A stretch of DNA of 13,225 nucleotides from CAYYNQ01 sp964473105 (lineage in GTDB: Bacteria; Sumerlaeota; Sumerlaeia; MVZB01), in assembly GCA_964473105.1 (NCBI GenBank), contig CAYYNQ010000083.1:1-13225 (forward strand), written 5' to 3'. The notes below the pieces were generated by a model. It saw nothing but the letters and a program-made list of their open reading frames with translations. It had not been told where the DNA came from and did no database searches. Positions 7,557-13,225 of this stretch are shown here, piece after piece. Made by a program: the position numbers and the translations under genes. Every line of letters starts with the position of its first letter. Within the stretch, counting starts at the first letter, position 1.

Positions 7557-8457
7557 AATACCGACCCACGGGATTCACAACCAATCCTGTCTCCAAAGGC
7601 ACTAATCTGACTAATTTCACATATAATTGGAAGACATATTACCCCACATCATCAGATACAAAATGAACCCGCCTAGACACTGACATTCTGACGGGATACA
7701 TGAATTCTCAAAAAACCCGGGAATACCCTTTGGCAGGACAGAAAGCCATGCCATATATTCATCCTCAATGACCTTAATCTTGCCCGACACACAGAAGTGG
7801 ACTACAGCGTTTTTCCACAAATCAACCCATCGGCGCCATTGGGTTGTCGAGATGCACTATAAGGGCTTCGGAGACCTGGTGTTTCGACTTACACGGCTTT
7901 GTTCCGGAAAATGGCAAGGCGAAACCACCCGTGAGGTATAATTCTATACGTGACCTCTGTCGCAGATTCTTTTTCCGTCAAAGACACGTATCCCCTGACT
8001 GGTTTGTACCAGAGGCGAATGTGCCCCACATGCAGTCATATTTGAAGAAAAACAACCTGTATTGGGAAACCCAGGGGGCCACCTTCTGACAAGGGCCTTG
8101 TTATGTCATCACCCGCCCGGAGCGATGGGATATTTTTCGATACTCTTTGGATTACCCAAGCCAACTCATACTGATCGAGAACACCCATTCAAACACTTTC
8201 ACGGGAGGACCCAGACACAACCCTCCACATGTCCATCCCGCCAGATATTATAATTTATGAGCAGGATTCGTCACCTGCTCCATTTCACATCTGGGGTAAC
8301 ATGAAATACTTTCCGATAGTTTAATTCTGTATTATCCATGACTTTACCAACATTGACTTCATCCCAGAAAGATCTTGGGAATACAAATGCATCACAAAAT
8401 CGATTTTGGGTTTAAGGTTGGAAAATATGATACGGATCATTCTAGTCAAGGCGGCGA
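7557..8457. other. 900-base region without a convincing gene
   Basis: Lies upstream of the kinase and downstream of the DUF2306-like gene. Three short overlapping ORFs have protein-like composition but no ribosome binding site or known family. They are 7768-7941 (+, 57 residues, contains GDLVFRLTRL), 7844-8089 (+, TTG start, 81 residues) and 7617-7820 (-, TTG start, 67 residues, contains EDEYMAWLSVL). Because they overlap one another at most one can be real, and the region may hold remains of a decayed gene. A 7-bp hairpin lies at 8259-8280. No tRNA, repeat array or insertion-sequence end was recognised. Confidence 0.45.
8259..8280. repeat. 7-bp perfect inverted repeat
   Basis: GAGCAGG at 8259-8265 pairs with CCTGCTC at 8274-8280 across an 8-base loop. 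There is no T-run on either side, so a terminator role is doubtful. It lies 178 bases downstream of the stop of the minus-strand membrane protein gene. Confidence 0.4.
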
Positions 8458-9228
8458 CTATTTTTCGAATGATAGCTCGATATCACGGAACGCAGTTAGA
8501 ATCACAATCCCGAGAACATAGGTCGCTCCGAATAGAATCTTTAACCCAATCCCCATCCATTTCGGGTGCCGTTCCTTGAGCAGGCGCTGCGCTGTCAGGC
8601 TCGTCAGGAAGATGACCGGCATCACGGTGATTGTCGGCCATAACCATTTGATTTTACCCGTACCCTGAAGGTGCACAACAGAAATTACAGTCAGCATATA
8701 GGCATAGGAGGCTAGAATGTAGCGGTTGTGGCGGGCGAGCAGCAATGAAGCTGATGAACAGGTCAGGTATTCCCTGATCTCCACCACGGCCAGAATCAAG
8801 CCAAGGCAACCGAACACGCACAACTCATATTTCTGCATCTTCTCCCAGAATAGACCAAGCATTCCGATACTGAGGAGAACCATCCACACTGTCATGCTCC
8901 AGTCCAACATACCCGCCGATGAACGAGGAGAATTCACCATCCGATAAATGGCCCTGTAACCGAACCACAAGAATGAGAATCCAAACAAATTGAAGTACAG
9001 ACTTCGTAAAAACGACCATGTACCCAACTCACCCACAATAAGGGTTACCGGAATGCCGGTCAGGTAGAGAAATGTCATTAGATACAGGTATGCCTTCGCC
9101 CATTTCCGGTGAGTAATTGGCTTGTAATAGGTCCAGAGGGTGACCGGGCCGACGATAAAGACGGTAATATAGCCGATCACCCGGTGAACTGAGGTCAGGA
9201 TATATAGGTAAGGGTGGTGATCCATCAT
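8458..9228 (-). CDS. DUF2306-like multi-pass membrane protein
   Basis: Hydrophobic protein of 256 residues with about seven membrane helices. The beginning shows the layout of a widespread uncharacterised membrane family: a His-Arg pair in the first helix (HRVIGY, 15-20), a Gly-Pro in the same hydrophobic stretch (GP, 27-28), then a loop with HRKWAKAY (40-47) before the next helix. The paired histidines recall haem- or metal-binding membrane proteins, but no function is established and I assign none. ATG 9228 is preferred because it puts the first helix near the N-terminus. Met at 9225 and an upstream TTG at 9282, which adds 18 polar residues, are alternatives without clear ribosome binding sites. 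It is divergent from the sulfotransferase, with a shared 200-base control region. Confidence 0.65.
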   Translation of the reverse strand: MMDHHPYLYILTSVHRVIGYITVFIVGPVTLWTYYKPITHRKWAKAYLYLMTFLYLTGIPVTLIVGELGTWSFLRSLYFNLFGFSFLWFGYRAIYRMVNSPRSSAGMLDWSMTVWMVLLSIGMLGLFWEKMQKYELCVFGCLGLILAVVEIREYLTCSSASLLLARHNRYILASYAYMLTVISVVHLQGTGKIKWLWPTITVMPVIFLTSLTAQRLLKERHPKWMGIGLKILFGATYVLGIVILTAFRDIELSFEK

Positions 9229-9304
9229 GGTTGGAGAGCAATCACTGGCGTTTGATGTTCCGGCATCCGGCGAAATATCCAAGCATAAAATCGACCGGGC
9301 GTGG

Positions 9305-9310
9305 ATTATA
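9305..9310 (-). promoter_or_regulatory. Candidate -10 box for the DUF2306-like gene
   Basis: The minus strand reads TATAAT, a perfect consensus -10, about 75 bases before the ATG at 9228. No good -35 sits at 16-18 bases; the best match, TTGACT at 9332-9337, is 21 bases away. A weak or activator-dependent promoter is the likely reading. Confidence 0.35.
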
Positions 9311-9325
9311 TCAAAAAACTTCAGT

Positions 9326-9354
9326 TTGAAAAGTCAAAGCTTTATCATTATATA
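9326..9354 (+). promoter_or_regulatory. Candidate sigma70-type promoter for the sulfotransferase gene
   Basis: TTGAAA, 17 bases, then TATATA (with TATATT two bases further on). Transcription would begin about 70 bases before the ATG at 9429. The -35 of this promoter and the -10 of the divergent gene lie within 30 bases of each other, so the two may compete or share regulators. Confidence 0.45.
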
Positions 9355-9428
9355 TTATCCGGGACACAGGAACCCCTTGGGTCCGGGCAACCTGCTCTTC
9401 CCCCGCATTCCATGTATCGGTGCTGAAA

Positions 9429-10229
9429 ATGCTTGTACAATTCAGAAAAAGACTTGATGATTGGCTCGACAGAATACGGGCCTCCGTAATTGTTATATCC
9501 TATCCCAAAAGTGGAAGAACCTGGCTGCGGGTGATGATCGGCAAGGGAATATGTTGTCATCACAACCTGGATGATCAGCTTATCTTTGACGAGCACCATC
9601 TGGCCCGGGTATTGAGGGGTAGTCATGCGGCACCCGTCTATACACATGATGGGTCCAGCAATACCGAGGGATGCCATTATGACCGGCTGAATCCCGACAA
9701 GTCGGCATATCGTGCCAAGAAAGTCATCTTCATGTACCGAGATCCCAGGGATGTTGTCGTGTCCTGCTATTTTCAGGCAAGCCGTCGCAAGGATATATTT
9801 CAAGGCAACATCGGTGAATTTATTCGTGATCCGCATTACGGCATCCAAAAAATACTCACGTTCTACAATATCTGGGCCGCGAGCAAAAGCGTCCCCAAGG
9901 ATTTCCTATTGCTGGATTATGCCGATCTTCACCAGAATCCCAGAACTTCACTGCGTAGGGTTTTGGAATTTTCCGGAATTGAAGATGTTCCGTCCCCGGT
10001 GATCCAGAAAGCGGTCGAGTTCTCAAGTTTCGAAAGCATGAAAAAGATGGAGAAGGGAAAATACTTTAAAAGCAAAAAACTTAGGCCGGGCGACAAGGAC
10101 GATCCTGAATCCTACAAGGTGAGAAAGGGGACGGAGGGAGGATACCGCAATTATCTTGATCCGAAAGATTGTCAGTATCTCGAGAAAATGATTGCTGAAA
10201 TGGGATGTGGATTTGAAGGCAAAACCTAA
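9429..10229 (+). CDS. PAPS-dependent sulfotransferase
   Basis: Cytoplasmic sulfotransferase of 266 residues that moves sulfate from 3'-phosphoadenosine-5'-phosphosulfate to an alcohol or amine acceptor. The three cofactor elements are clear. The 5'-phosphosulfate loop is SYPKSGRTW (24-32), the 3'-phosphate site is YRDPRDVVVS (103-112), and the C-terminal RKGTEGGYRN (232-241) corresponds to the RKGxxGDWKN motif. The usual Thr-Thr after SG is Arg-Thr here. The acceptor may be a surface glycan or lipid, given the surrounding glycosyltransferases and kinase, but small hydroxylated compounds are equally allowed by the fold. ATG 9429 is chosen; GTG 9420 is an alternative. No PAPS-synthesis genes (CysN/C/D) are in view. 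Confidence 0.85.
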   Translation: MLVQFRKRLDDWLDRIRASVIVISYPKSGRTWLRVMIGKGICCHHNLDDQLIFDEHHLARVLRGSHAAPVYTHDGSSNTEGCHYDRLNPDKSAYRAKKVIFMYRDPRDVVVSCYFQASRRKDIFQGNIGEFIRDPHYGIQKILTFYNIWAASKSVPKDFLLLDYADLHQNPRTSLRRVLEFSGIEDVPSPVIQKAVEFSSFESMKKMEKGKYFKSKKLRPGDKDDPESYKVRKGTEGGYRNYLDPKDCQYLEKMIAEMGCGFEGKT

Positions 10230-10277
10230 TGTGGATACGTCAAAACAGCCGGTTTCCCAGGCCGAATCTTGGCACTT

Positions 10278-10291
10278 TTCCCGAACGGGAA
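10278..10291. repeat. Short palindrome downstream of the sulfotransferase gene
   Basis: TTCCCGAACGGGAA, a perfect 6-bp inverted repeat with a 2-base centre, 49 bases after the sulfotransferase stop and just before promoter-like sequence. It could be a weak terminator stem or an operator for the bacilliredoxin gene; there is no T-run to favour termination. Confidence 0.45.
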
Positions 10292-10303
10292 CTAATAACT
10301 AAT

Positions 10304-10356
10304 TTGACTTCGCTTGCATGGTATGGTAGTTTGACCTTTGGCATGGTATATATATT
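10304..10356 (+). promoter_or_regulatory. Promoter-like segment upstream of the bacilliredoxin gene
   Basis: Two -35-like sequences, TTGACT (10304-10309) and TTGACC (10331-10336), are followed by the AT-rich TATATATATT at 10347-10356. The first has TAGTTT at 17-base spacing. The second is followed by TATATT at only 14 bases. Neither pairing is ideal, so the exact promoter is unsure. Confidence 0.3.
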
Positions 10357-10428
10357 TGCAGCCTGTTGTTGGTCCTTGGACGTTCGGGCTGGCCAGCCAA
10401 AAATCAAACAATGGAAATCCCGCATTAC

Positions 10429-10435
10429 AGGGAGG
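10429..10435 (+). promoter_or_regulatory. Shine-Dalgarno deciding the bacilliredoxin start
   Basis: AGGGAGG lies 8 bases before the ATG at 10444. It selects this start over the in-frame ATG at 10411 and the GTG/TTG-type starts further upstream. Confidence 0.75.
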
Positions 10436-10443
10436 ATGATGAC

Positions 10444-10962
10444 ATGCAACCCCCACTCTATGACCCGGAATCCGTCCGCCCGATGTGGGAGGAGCTAGTG
10501 AAGGTTGGATTTGAGTCGCTTGAAACGCCCACCGAAGTCGAGAACCGGATCACGCGGACCGAGGGAACCACACTCCTCTTGATCAATTCGGTTTGTGGAT
10601 GCTCGGCAGGTGGGGCCCGCCCGGGAGTTTCGGCGTCTCTTCAACACGAAACAATCCCCTCACGCATGATCACGGTCTTTGCCGGTGTATTCAGGGATGC
10701 AGTCGACAAGGCTCGAGAGCTGATGCCCCAGGTTCCTCCATCCTCGCCCTTTATCGCCCTGTTCAAGGGAGGTGAACTTATCTACTGCCTCCAAAGAAGC
10801 CAGATCGAAACTATGGATGCCCGGGGTATCGCCCCGTCACTGCCCGGAGCCTATGATGAATTCTGCAGTGACAAAGGACCCTCCATTCCCTCCGAAGAGT
10901 TCGCGAAGATCATCAATCATCAGCAATGTGGATCCACAATTCCGCTATACAGGCAGGATTGA
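10444..10962 (+). CDS. BrxA/BrxB-family bacilliredoxin with a C-terminal extension
   Basis: Thioredoxin-fold protein of 172 residues. Bacilliredoxins of this family (YphP/YqiW) remove bacillithiol from oxidised protein thiols, or act more generally as disulfide reductases/isomerases. The family signature NSVCGCSAGGARPG is at 48-61, with the Cys51-Gly-Cys53 active site. EGTTLLL at 40-46, TVFAG at 77-81 and PPSSPFIALFKGG at 98-110 also follow the family. Cys141 matches the cysteine that ends many family members. Here about 30 further residues follow, including a CGS at 162-164, which may add a resolving cysteine. I cannot tell whether the host makes bacillithiol. Nearby tiny ORFs and the EI24 gene follow closely and may be co-transcribed. 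Confidence 0.9.
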   Translation: MQPPLYDPESVRPMWEELVKVGFESLETPTEVENRITRTEGTTLLLINSVCGCSAGGARPGVSASLQHETIPSRMITVFAGVFRDAVDKARELMPQVPPSSPFIALFKGGELIYCLQRSQIETMDARGIAPSLPGAYDEFCSDKGPSIPSEEFAKIINHQQCGSTIPLYRQD

Positions 10963-10975
10963 AGGTATAACGGTC

Positions 10976-11071
10976 ATGCATTGGTCGCCTGATGAATTTG
11001 AACGGCATTTCAAACATCCGAATGTCATGCGTCAGTTATTCCTGTCGAGAAACCTAAGATCGGCCGCATGA
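10976..11071 (+). CDS. Possible 31-residue ORF
   Basis: Starts at ATG 10976, ten bases after GAAGG (10961-10965), which overlaps the bacilliredoxin stop. It ends in an ATGA overlap with the next small ORF. The product is basic and aromatic at its start (MHWSPDEFERHF) and matches nothing I know. The frame continues upstream inside the bacilliredoxin gene, so the start rests only on the Shine-Dalgarno-like site. The tight packing is the main argument that it is translated. Confidence 0.25.
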   Translation: MHWSPDEFERHFKHPNVMRQLFLSRNLRSAA

Positions 11072-11232
11072 AAACATCTGTCATTTCCCAGGTACGCCCA
11101 CGTCACGTTCCTACCAGCCGCCCCTTCTGGGAATATACGAAGTTTTACCGGACCCGTATTGCCGATCATTCCAGCAGACGCTTACTTGGGAAACTGTGGA
11201 CTTGGACGAAGAAAGCAAATCTTGGTCCCTAA
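11068..11232 (+). CDS. Possible small basic protein of 54 residues
   Basis: ATG at 11068 overlaps the preceding stop (ATGA), and the TAA at 11230-11232 lies 13 bases before the G10 tract. The product has 12 Lys/Arg and only two acidic residues, with an aromatic-basic centre (FWEYTKFYRTR, 20-30) and LLGKLWTWTKK (39-49). That suggests a nucleic-acid- or membrane-associated small protein, but no family is recognised. The TTG proposed for the EI24 gene (11222) lies inside its last codons. There is no strong ribosome binding site. It could also be chance or a gene fragment. Confidence 0.35.
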   Translation: MKTSVISQVRPRHVPTSRPFWEYTKFYRTRIADHSSRRLLGKLWTWTKKANLGP

Positions 11233-12013
11233 ATACTCAACCACGGGGGGGGGGATCACCGGCCCCGCCTATGTCTGGCGCGGGGTCGGACTCTTGGTGC
11301 GAAACCCAAAGCTATGGCCTTGGGCTATATTGCCCTTTATCCTGAATATTCTGATCTTTATGCTCGTCTGGGTCAAGGGCTGGTCCCTTTTCGAGGGCCT
11401 TCTCAAAGGGCTAGTGGACGGGGAGAATGGTTTTCTCCTGCAATCCCTTTATTGGGGGGTTTCAGGAATATTTTGGTTTGTGGCTCTTCTTTCCATCCTT
11501 TACTTATTCGTACCACTCGCCACGATCATAGCCTCACCCTTCAACGACATTTTGTCCGAGAAAGTGGAGATCCTCATGGCCGGGGGCCAAGTTGAATCCG
11601 CATTCTCGATCTGGGATGGATTGCGCTCGACAACCGTCGGCATGATCACAAGTTTGAGGCTTGCGCTGAAAACCTGGATCATACTGCTGTGCATCTTGCC
11701 ACTTCACCTAATCCCAGCAATCGGATTCGCACTGGCAACATGCCTTTCCATCTTCATTGGGATCCGTTACCTCGCTCTTGAATACACCTCATACTCGATG
11801 GATCGGCGATGCTGGAACTATGGACAGCGTCAATCCTGGCTGCGTAGAAACCGACTCCGATCAATGGGTCTCGGAGCAATTTCATTGGCGCTGATGTCTA
11901 TTCCATTAATTAATGCAATGTTCATACCGATTTCAGCGATCGCAGGTACAATCCTGTTCTGCGAGACACAGTCATCGTGCGGATCCTCCCGACAACCCAC
12001 GAATCATAAATAA
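11222..12013 (+). CDS. EI24/CysZ-family membrane protein (start uncertain)
   Basis: Inner-membrane protein of about 263 residues with four or more membrane helices. The family mark is the ASPFNDILSEKVE segment (about 103-115) after the second hydrophobic region, followed by a conserved pair of helices and the basic WLRRNRLRSMG loop. The family includes CysZ sulfate permeases and uncharacterised EI24-domain proteins. Sulfate transport would fit the nearby sulfotransferase, but the domain alone does not prove it. Start choice is poor. No ATG lies before the first helix, so TTG 11222 is my choice because it allows a short N-terminus and overlaps the preceding small ORF. TTG 11159, TTG 11294 and GTG 11297 are alternatives, and the last two would lie after the G10 tract and avoid it. 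Confidence 0.8.
   Translation: MVPKYSTTGGGITGPAYVWRGVGLLVRNPKLWPWAILPFILNILIFMLVWVKGWSLFEGLLKGLVDGENGFLLQSLYWGVSGIFWFVALLSILYLFVPLATIIASPFNDILSEKVEILMAGGQVESAFSIWDGLRSTTVGMITSLRLALKTWIILLCILPLHLIPAIGFALATCLSIFIGIRYLALEYTSYSMDRRCWNYGQRQSWLRRNRLRSMGLGAISLALMSIPLINAMFIPISAIAGTILFCETQSSCGSSRQPTNHK
11245..11254. repeat. G10 homopolymer tract at the N-terminus of the EI24 gene
   Basis: Ten consecutive G residues between ACCAC and ATCACC. In the EI24 frame the run encodes Gly-Gly-Gly, and it lies 23 bases after the TTG at 11222. A one- or two-base change would disconnect that start from the body of the gene. Confidence 0.9.
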
Positions 12014-12211
12014 GACATCAGGTATTCAATCCGTCGAAACTGGACCCTGCCATGGGGACCGTCCATTGGAGTGTAAACGTTTTCCCCACAGTTACACATA
12101 CTCAGGGGGTGTCATAGAAATAATGGTTCACCGGTTTCAGGATCGGAATTCCCTCAATTTGTCCGTCGGTTTCGATTCATGTTGTATCAGTCCCCGGTTT
12201 GTAGCAGACTG

Positions 12212-12248
12212 TGGGACGGACAATGAAGTACGTATCAGGGCCGTCCCA
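12212..12248 (+). promoter_or_regulatory. Leader hairpin just upstream of the YbaB ribosome binding site
   Basis: TGGGACGG at 12212-12219 pairs with CCGTCCCA at 12241-12248, extendable by two pairs across a bulged A. The loop is 21 bases. The stem ends 10 bases before the AGGAG of the YbaB gene, so it could affect translation or end an upstream transcript. No known riboswitch class is recognised. Confidence 0.4.
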
Positions 12249-12258
12249 ACACGGCTGC

Positions 12259-12263
12259 AGGAG
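12259..12263 (+). promoter_or_regulatory. Shine-Dalgarno deciding the YbaB start
   Basis: AGGAG lies 10 bases before ATG 12274 but only one base before ATG 12265, so the later ATG is the credible start. Confidence 0.65.
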
Positions 12264-12273
12264 AATGGTTGCA

Positions 12274-12594
12274 ATGCTGGACATCAAGAAACTCCAGAAA
12301 ATGGGCAAGGATCTGCAAAGCGGCATGGAAAATATGAAAGAGCAACTCGCGGACAAGACCGTCGAGGGCCTGTCCGGAGGGGGTGCCGTTAAAATTACCG
12401 TTGACGGAAACCAGCAAATCAGGGAGATCAAGATATCCGAGGAGGCCGTTGATCCGGATGATATCGAAATGCTCGAGGACCTGGTAAGGGCCGCCGCCAA
12501 CCAGGCCATTGAAAAATCCAAGGGAATTCAACAGGAAAGCATCAATGAACTTACCGGTGGGATGAAACTCCCAAATCTGCCGTTTCTGGGCTGA
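12274..12594 (+). CDS. YbaB/EbfC-family nucleoid-associated protein
   Basis: Small DNA-binding protein of 106 residues that dimerises and binds the nucleoid. An N-terminal helical, coiled-coil-like segment (KKLQKMGKDLQSGMENMKEQ, 5-24) is followed by the glycine-rich turn GLSGGGAVKITVDG (32-45) and the strand-helix part EIKISEEAVDPDDIEMLEDL (51-70). The C-terminus is a Gly/Leu-Pro-rich tail, as in the family. The length is normal. Only 10 bases separate its stop from recR, the usual bacterial neighbour, so the two are likely co-transcribed. The dnaX gene that often precedes this pair is absent; an EI24-type gene stands there instead. Confidence 0.93.
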   Translation: MLDIKKLQKMGKDLQSGMENMKEQLADKTVEGLSGGGAVKITVDGNQQIREIKISEEAVDPDDIEMLEDLVRAAANQAIEKSKGIQQESINELTGGMKLPNLPFLG

Positions 12595-12604
12595 TACGAA
12601 CCCA

Positions 12605-13225
12605 ATGATCCCACTGCCCGCTGTTCTCAATTCACTGCTTCAGTCCTTGGCCCGCCTTCCGGGAATCGGTCGCAGGGGTGCGGAGCGCATTGCCCTCCAT
12701 CTCCTTGAATCGCCCGCAGAAGACTCGACCCTGCTTGCCCACGCACTTCAGAATCTACACAAAGAATGTACCCGCTGTCCTTCCTGTGGAACATGGGCTG
12801 AATATGACCGGTTGTGTTCGATCTGCGCTGATCCTCAACGCAAATCACTCCAACTTTGTGTTGTGGAACGAGCCCCTGACATGTGGGCATTTGAAGAATC
12901 CGGGGCATTCAGGGGGAGATATCATATCCTTGGAGGCTCACTCTCACCGCTCAATGGAATCACCGCGGATGACCTGAGGTTGAATGATCTGATGACACGT
13001 GTCGATGGGGAAGACGTGCAGGAACTCATTCTTGCGACAAGCCCTAGTGTCGACGGGGATGCCACTGCCCAATATATAGCCGACTGTCTCACAAACTCGG
13101 AAGTGCGGATATCGAGGATCGCCCAAGGTGTTCCGGTGGGTTGTCACATCGACTATGCTGACGCAGGGACGCTCCGATCGGCCCTGAAAGGACGCCGGCC
13201 TTTTAGCGAAAGTGGTACCCTGGGC
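12605..13225 (+). CDS. recR: Recombination mediator RecR (3' end beyond window)
   Basis: RecR works with RecO (and RecF) to load RecA on single-stranded DNA at gaps. The 207 residues in view have no stop and reach the window edge, but already cover a normal RecR length. The helix-hairpin-helix LPGIGRRGAERIALHLL is at 18-34. The zinc site is formed by Cys58, Cys61, Cys71 and Cys74. The Toprim domain begins at LCVVERAPDMWAFEESG (84-100) and continues with YHILGGSLSPLNGI (106-119), SVDGDATAQYI (148-158) and the C-terminal GVPVGCHIDYADAGTL (175-190). The usual Glu in VEGEAT is Asp here, a mild change. ATG 12605 gives the standard N-terminus; there is no obvious Shine-Dalgarno, suggesting coupling to YbaB. 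Confidence 0.95.
   Translation, partial: MIPLPAVLNSLLQSLARLPGIGRRGAERIALHLLESPAEDSTLLAHALQNLHKECTRCPSCGTWAEYDRLCSICADPQRKSLQLCVVERAPDMWAFEESGAFRGRYHILGGSLSPLNGITADDLRLNDLMTRVDGEDVQELILATSPSVDGDATAQYIADCLTNSEVRISRIAQGVPVGCHIDYADAGTLRSALKGRRPFSESGTLG

Noticed and set aside
8427..8440. ATGAT/ATCAT hairpin as a terminator for the DUF2306-like gene
   Set aside because: Only five AT-rich pairs followed by four T on the minus strand; too weak to call.
9348..9848. Long minus-strand ORF of 166 codons
   Set aside because: Lies antisense to the sulfotransferase, whose three cofactor motifs are clear, so it is a shadow frame.
12200..12273. Possible SRP (4.5S) RNA near YbaB-recR, where it is found in some genomes
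   Set aside because: The conserved SRP apical loop sequence is absent; only a simple stem-loop is present.
1..13225. CRISPR array, transposase, phage or defence genes
   Set aside because: No regularly spaced repeats, insertion-sequence ends, integrase/transposase motifs or known defence domains were seen in any frame examined.

Overview
The window reads as a piece of a Gram-negative bacterial chromosome with roughly balanced base composition. It is dominated by genes for building or decorating a surface glycan, and it ends in a housekeeping pair, a YbaB/EbfC-family gene followed by recR. The gene content (bacilliredoxin of the BrxA/BrxB family, EI24/CysZ-type membrane protein, small TrmH-type methyltransferase, several glycosyltransferases on both strands) would suit a PVC-group (Verrucomicrobiota-like) or similar environmental lineage. 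That placement is a guess: there is no rRNA or other decisive marker here.

Layout. Positions 89-2079 (+) carry a GT2 glycosyltransferase and a GT4 glycosyltransferase joined by an ATGA stop/start overlap. Positions 2191-5310 (-) carry a divergent GT4-like glycosyltransferase, whose TTG start is fixed by a strong Shine-Dalgarno, and a polytopic GT-C (ArnT/PMT-like) transferase. After about 0.7 kb of largely non-coding DNA comes a SpoU/TrmH RNA methyltransferase (+). Its 3' end overlaps, tail to tail, a phosphotransferase of the APH/LPS-kinase fold (-). Another 0.9 kb holds no convincing gene. Then come a DUF2306-like membrane protein (-) and, divergently, a PAPS-dependent sulfotransferase (+) with promoter-like elements between them. 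The + strand continues with a bacilliredoxin, two possible tiny ORFs, an EI24-domain membrane protein, a YbaB/EbfC nucleoid-associated protein and recR, which runs off the window end.

How the genes may work together. Two soluble nucleotide-sugar glycosyltransferases, a third degenerate one, a membrane transferase likely using a lipid-linked sugar, a kinase of the type that phosphorylates sugars or lipids, and a sulfotransferase are what would be expected for making and modifying a charged polysaccharide or lipopolysaccharide. No flippase, polymerase or nucleotide-sugar synthesis gene is visible, so the pathway cannot be closed from this window. YbaB and RecR belong to DNA maintenance and are probably co-transcribed.

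Most unusual signal. Three uninterrupted G or C runs of exactly ten bases occur. Two (G10 then C10, 48 bases apart) lie at the 5' end of the first glycosyltransferase, and one (G10) lies at the 5' end of the EI24 gene. Both places are where the reading frame would have to pass through the tract. This is the arrangement of phase-variable contingency genes, but read or assembly error in homopolymers must be excluded first. I did not see a clear defence, mobile or CRISPR system, tRNA or rRNA.
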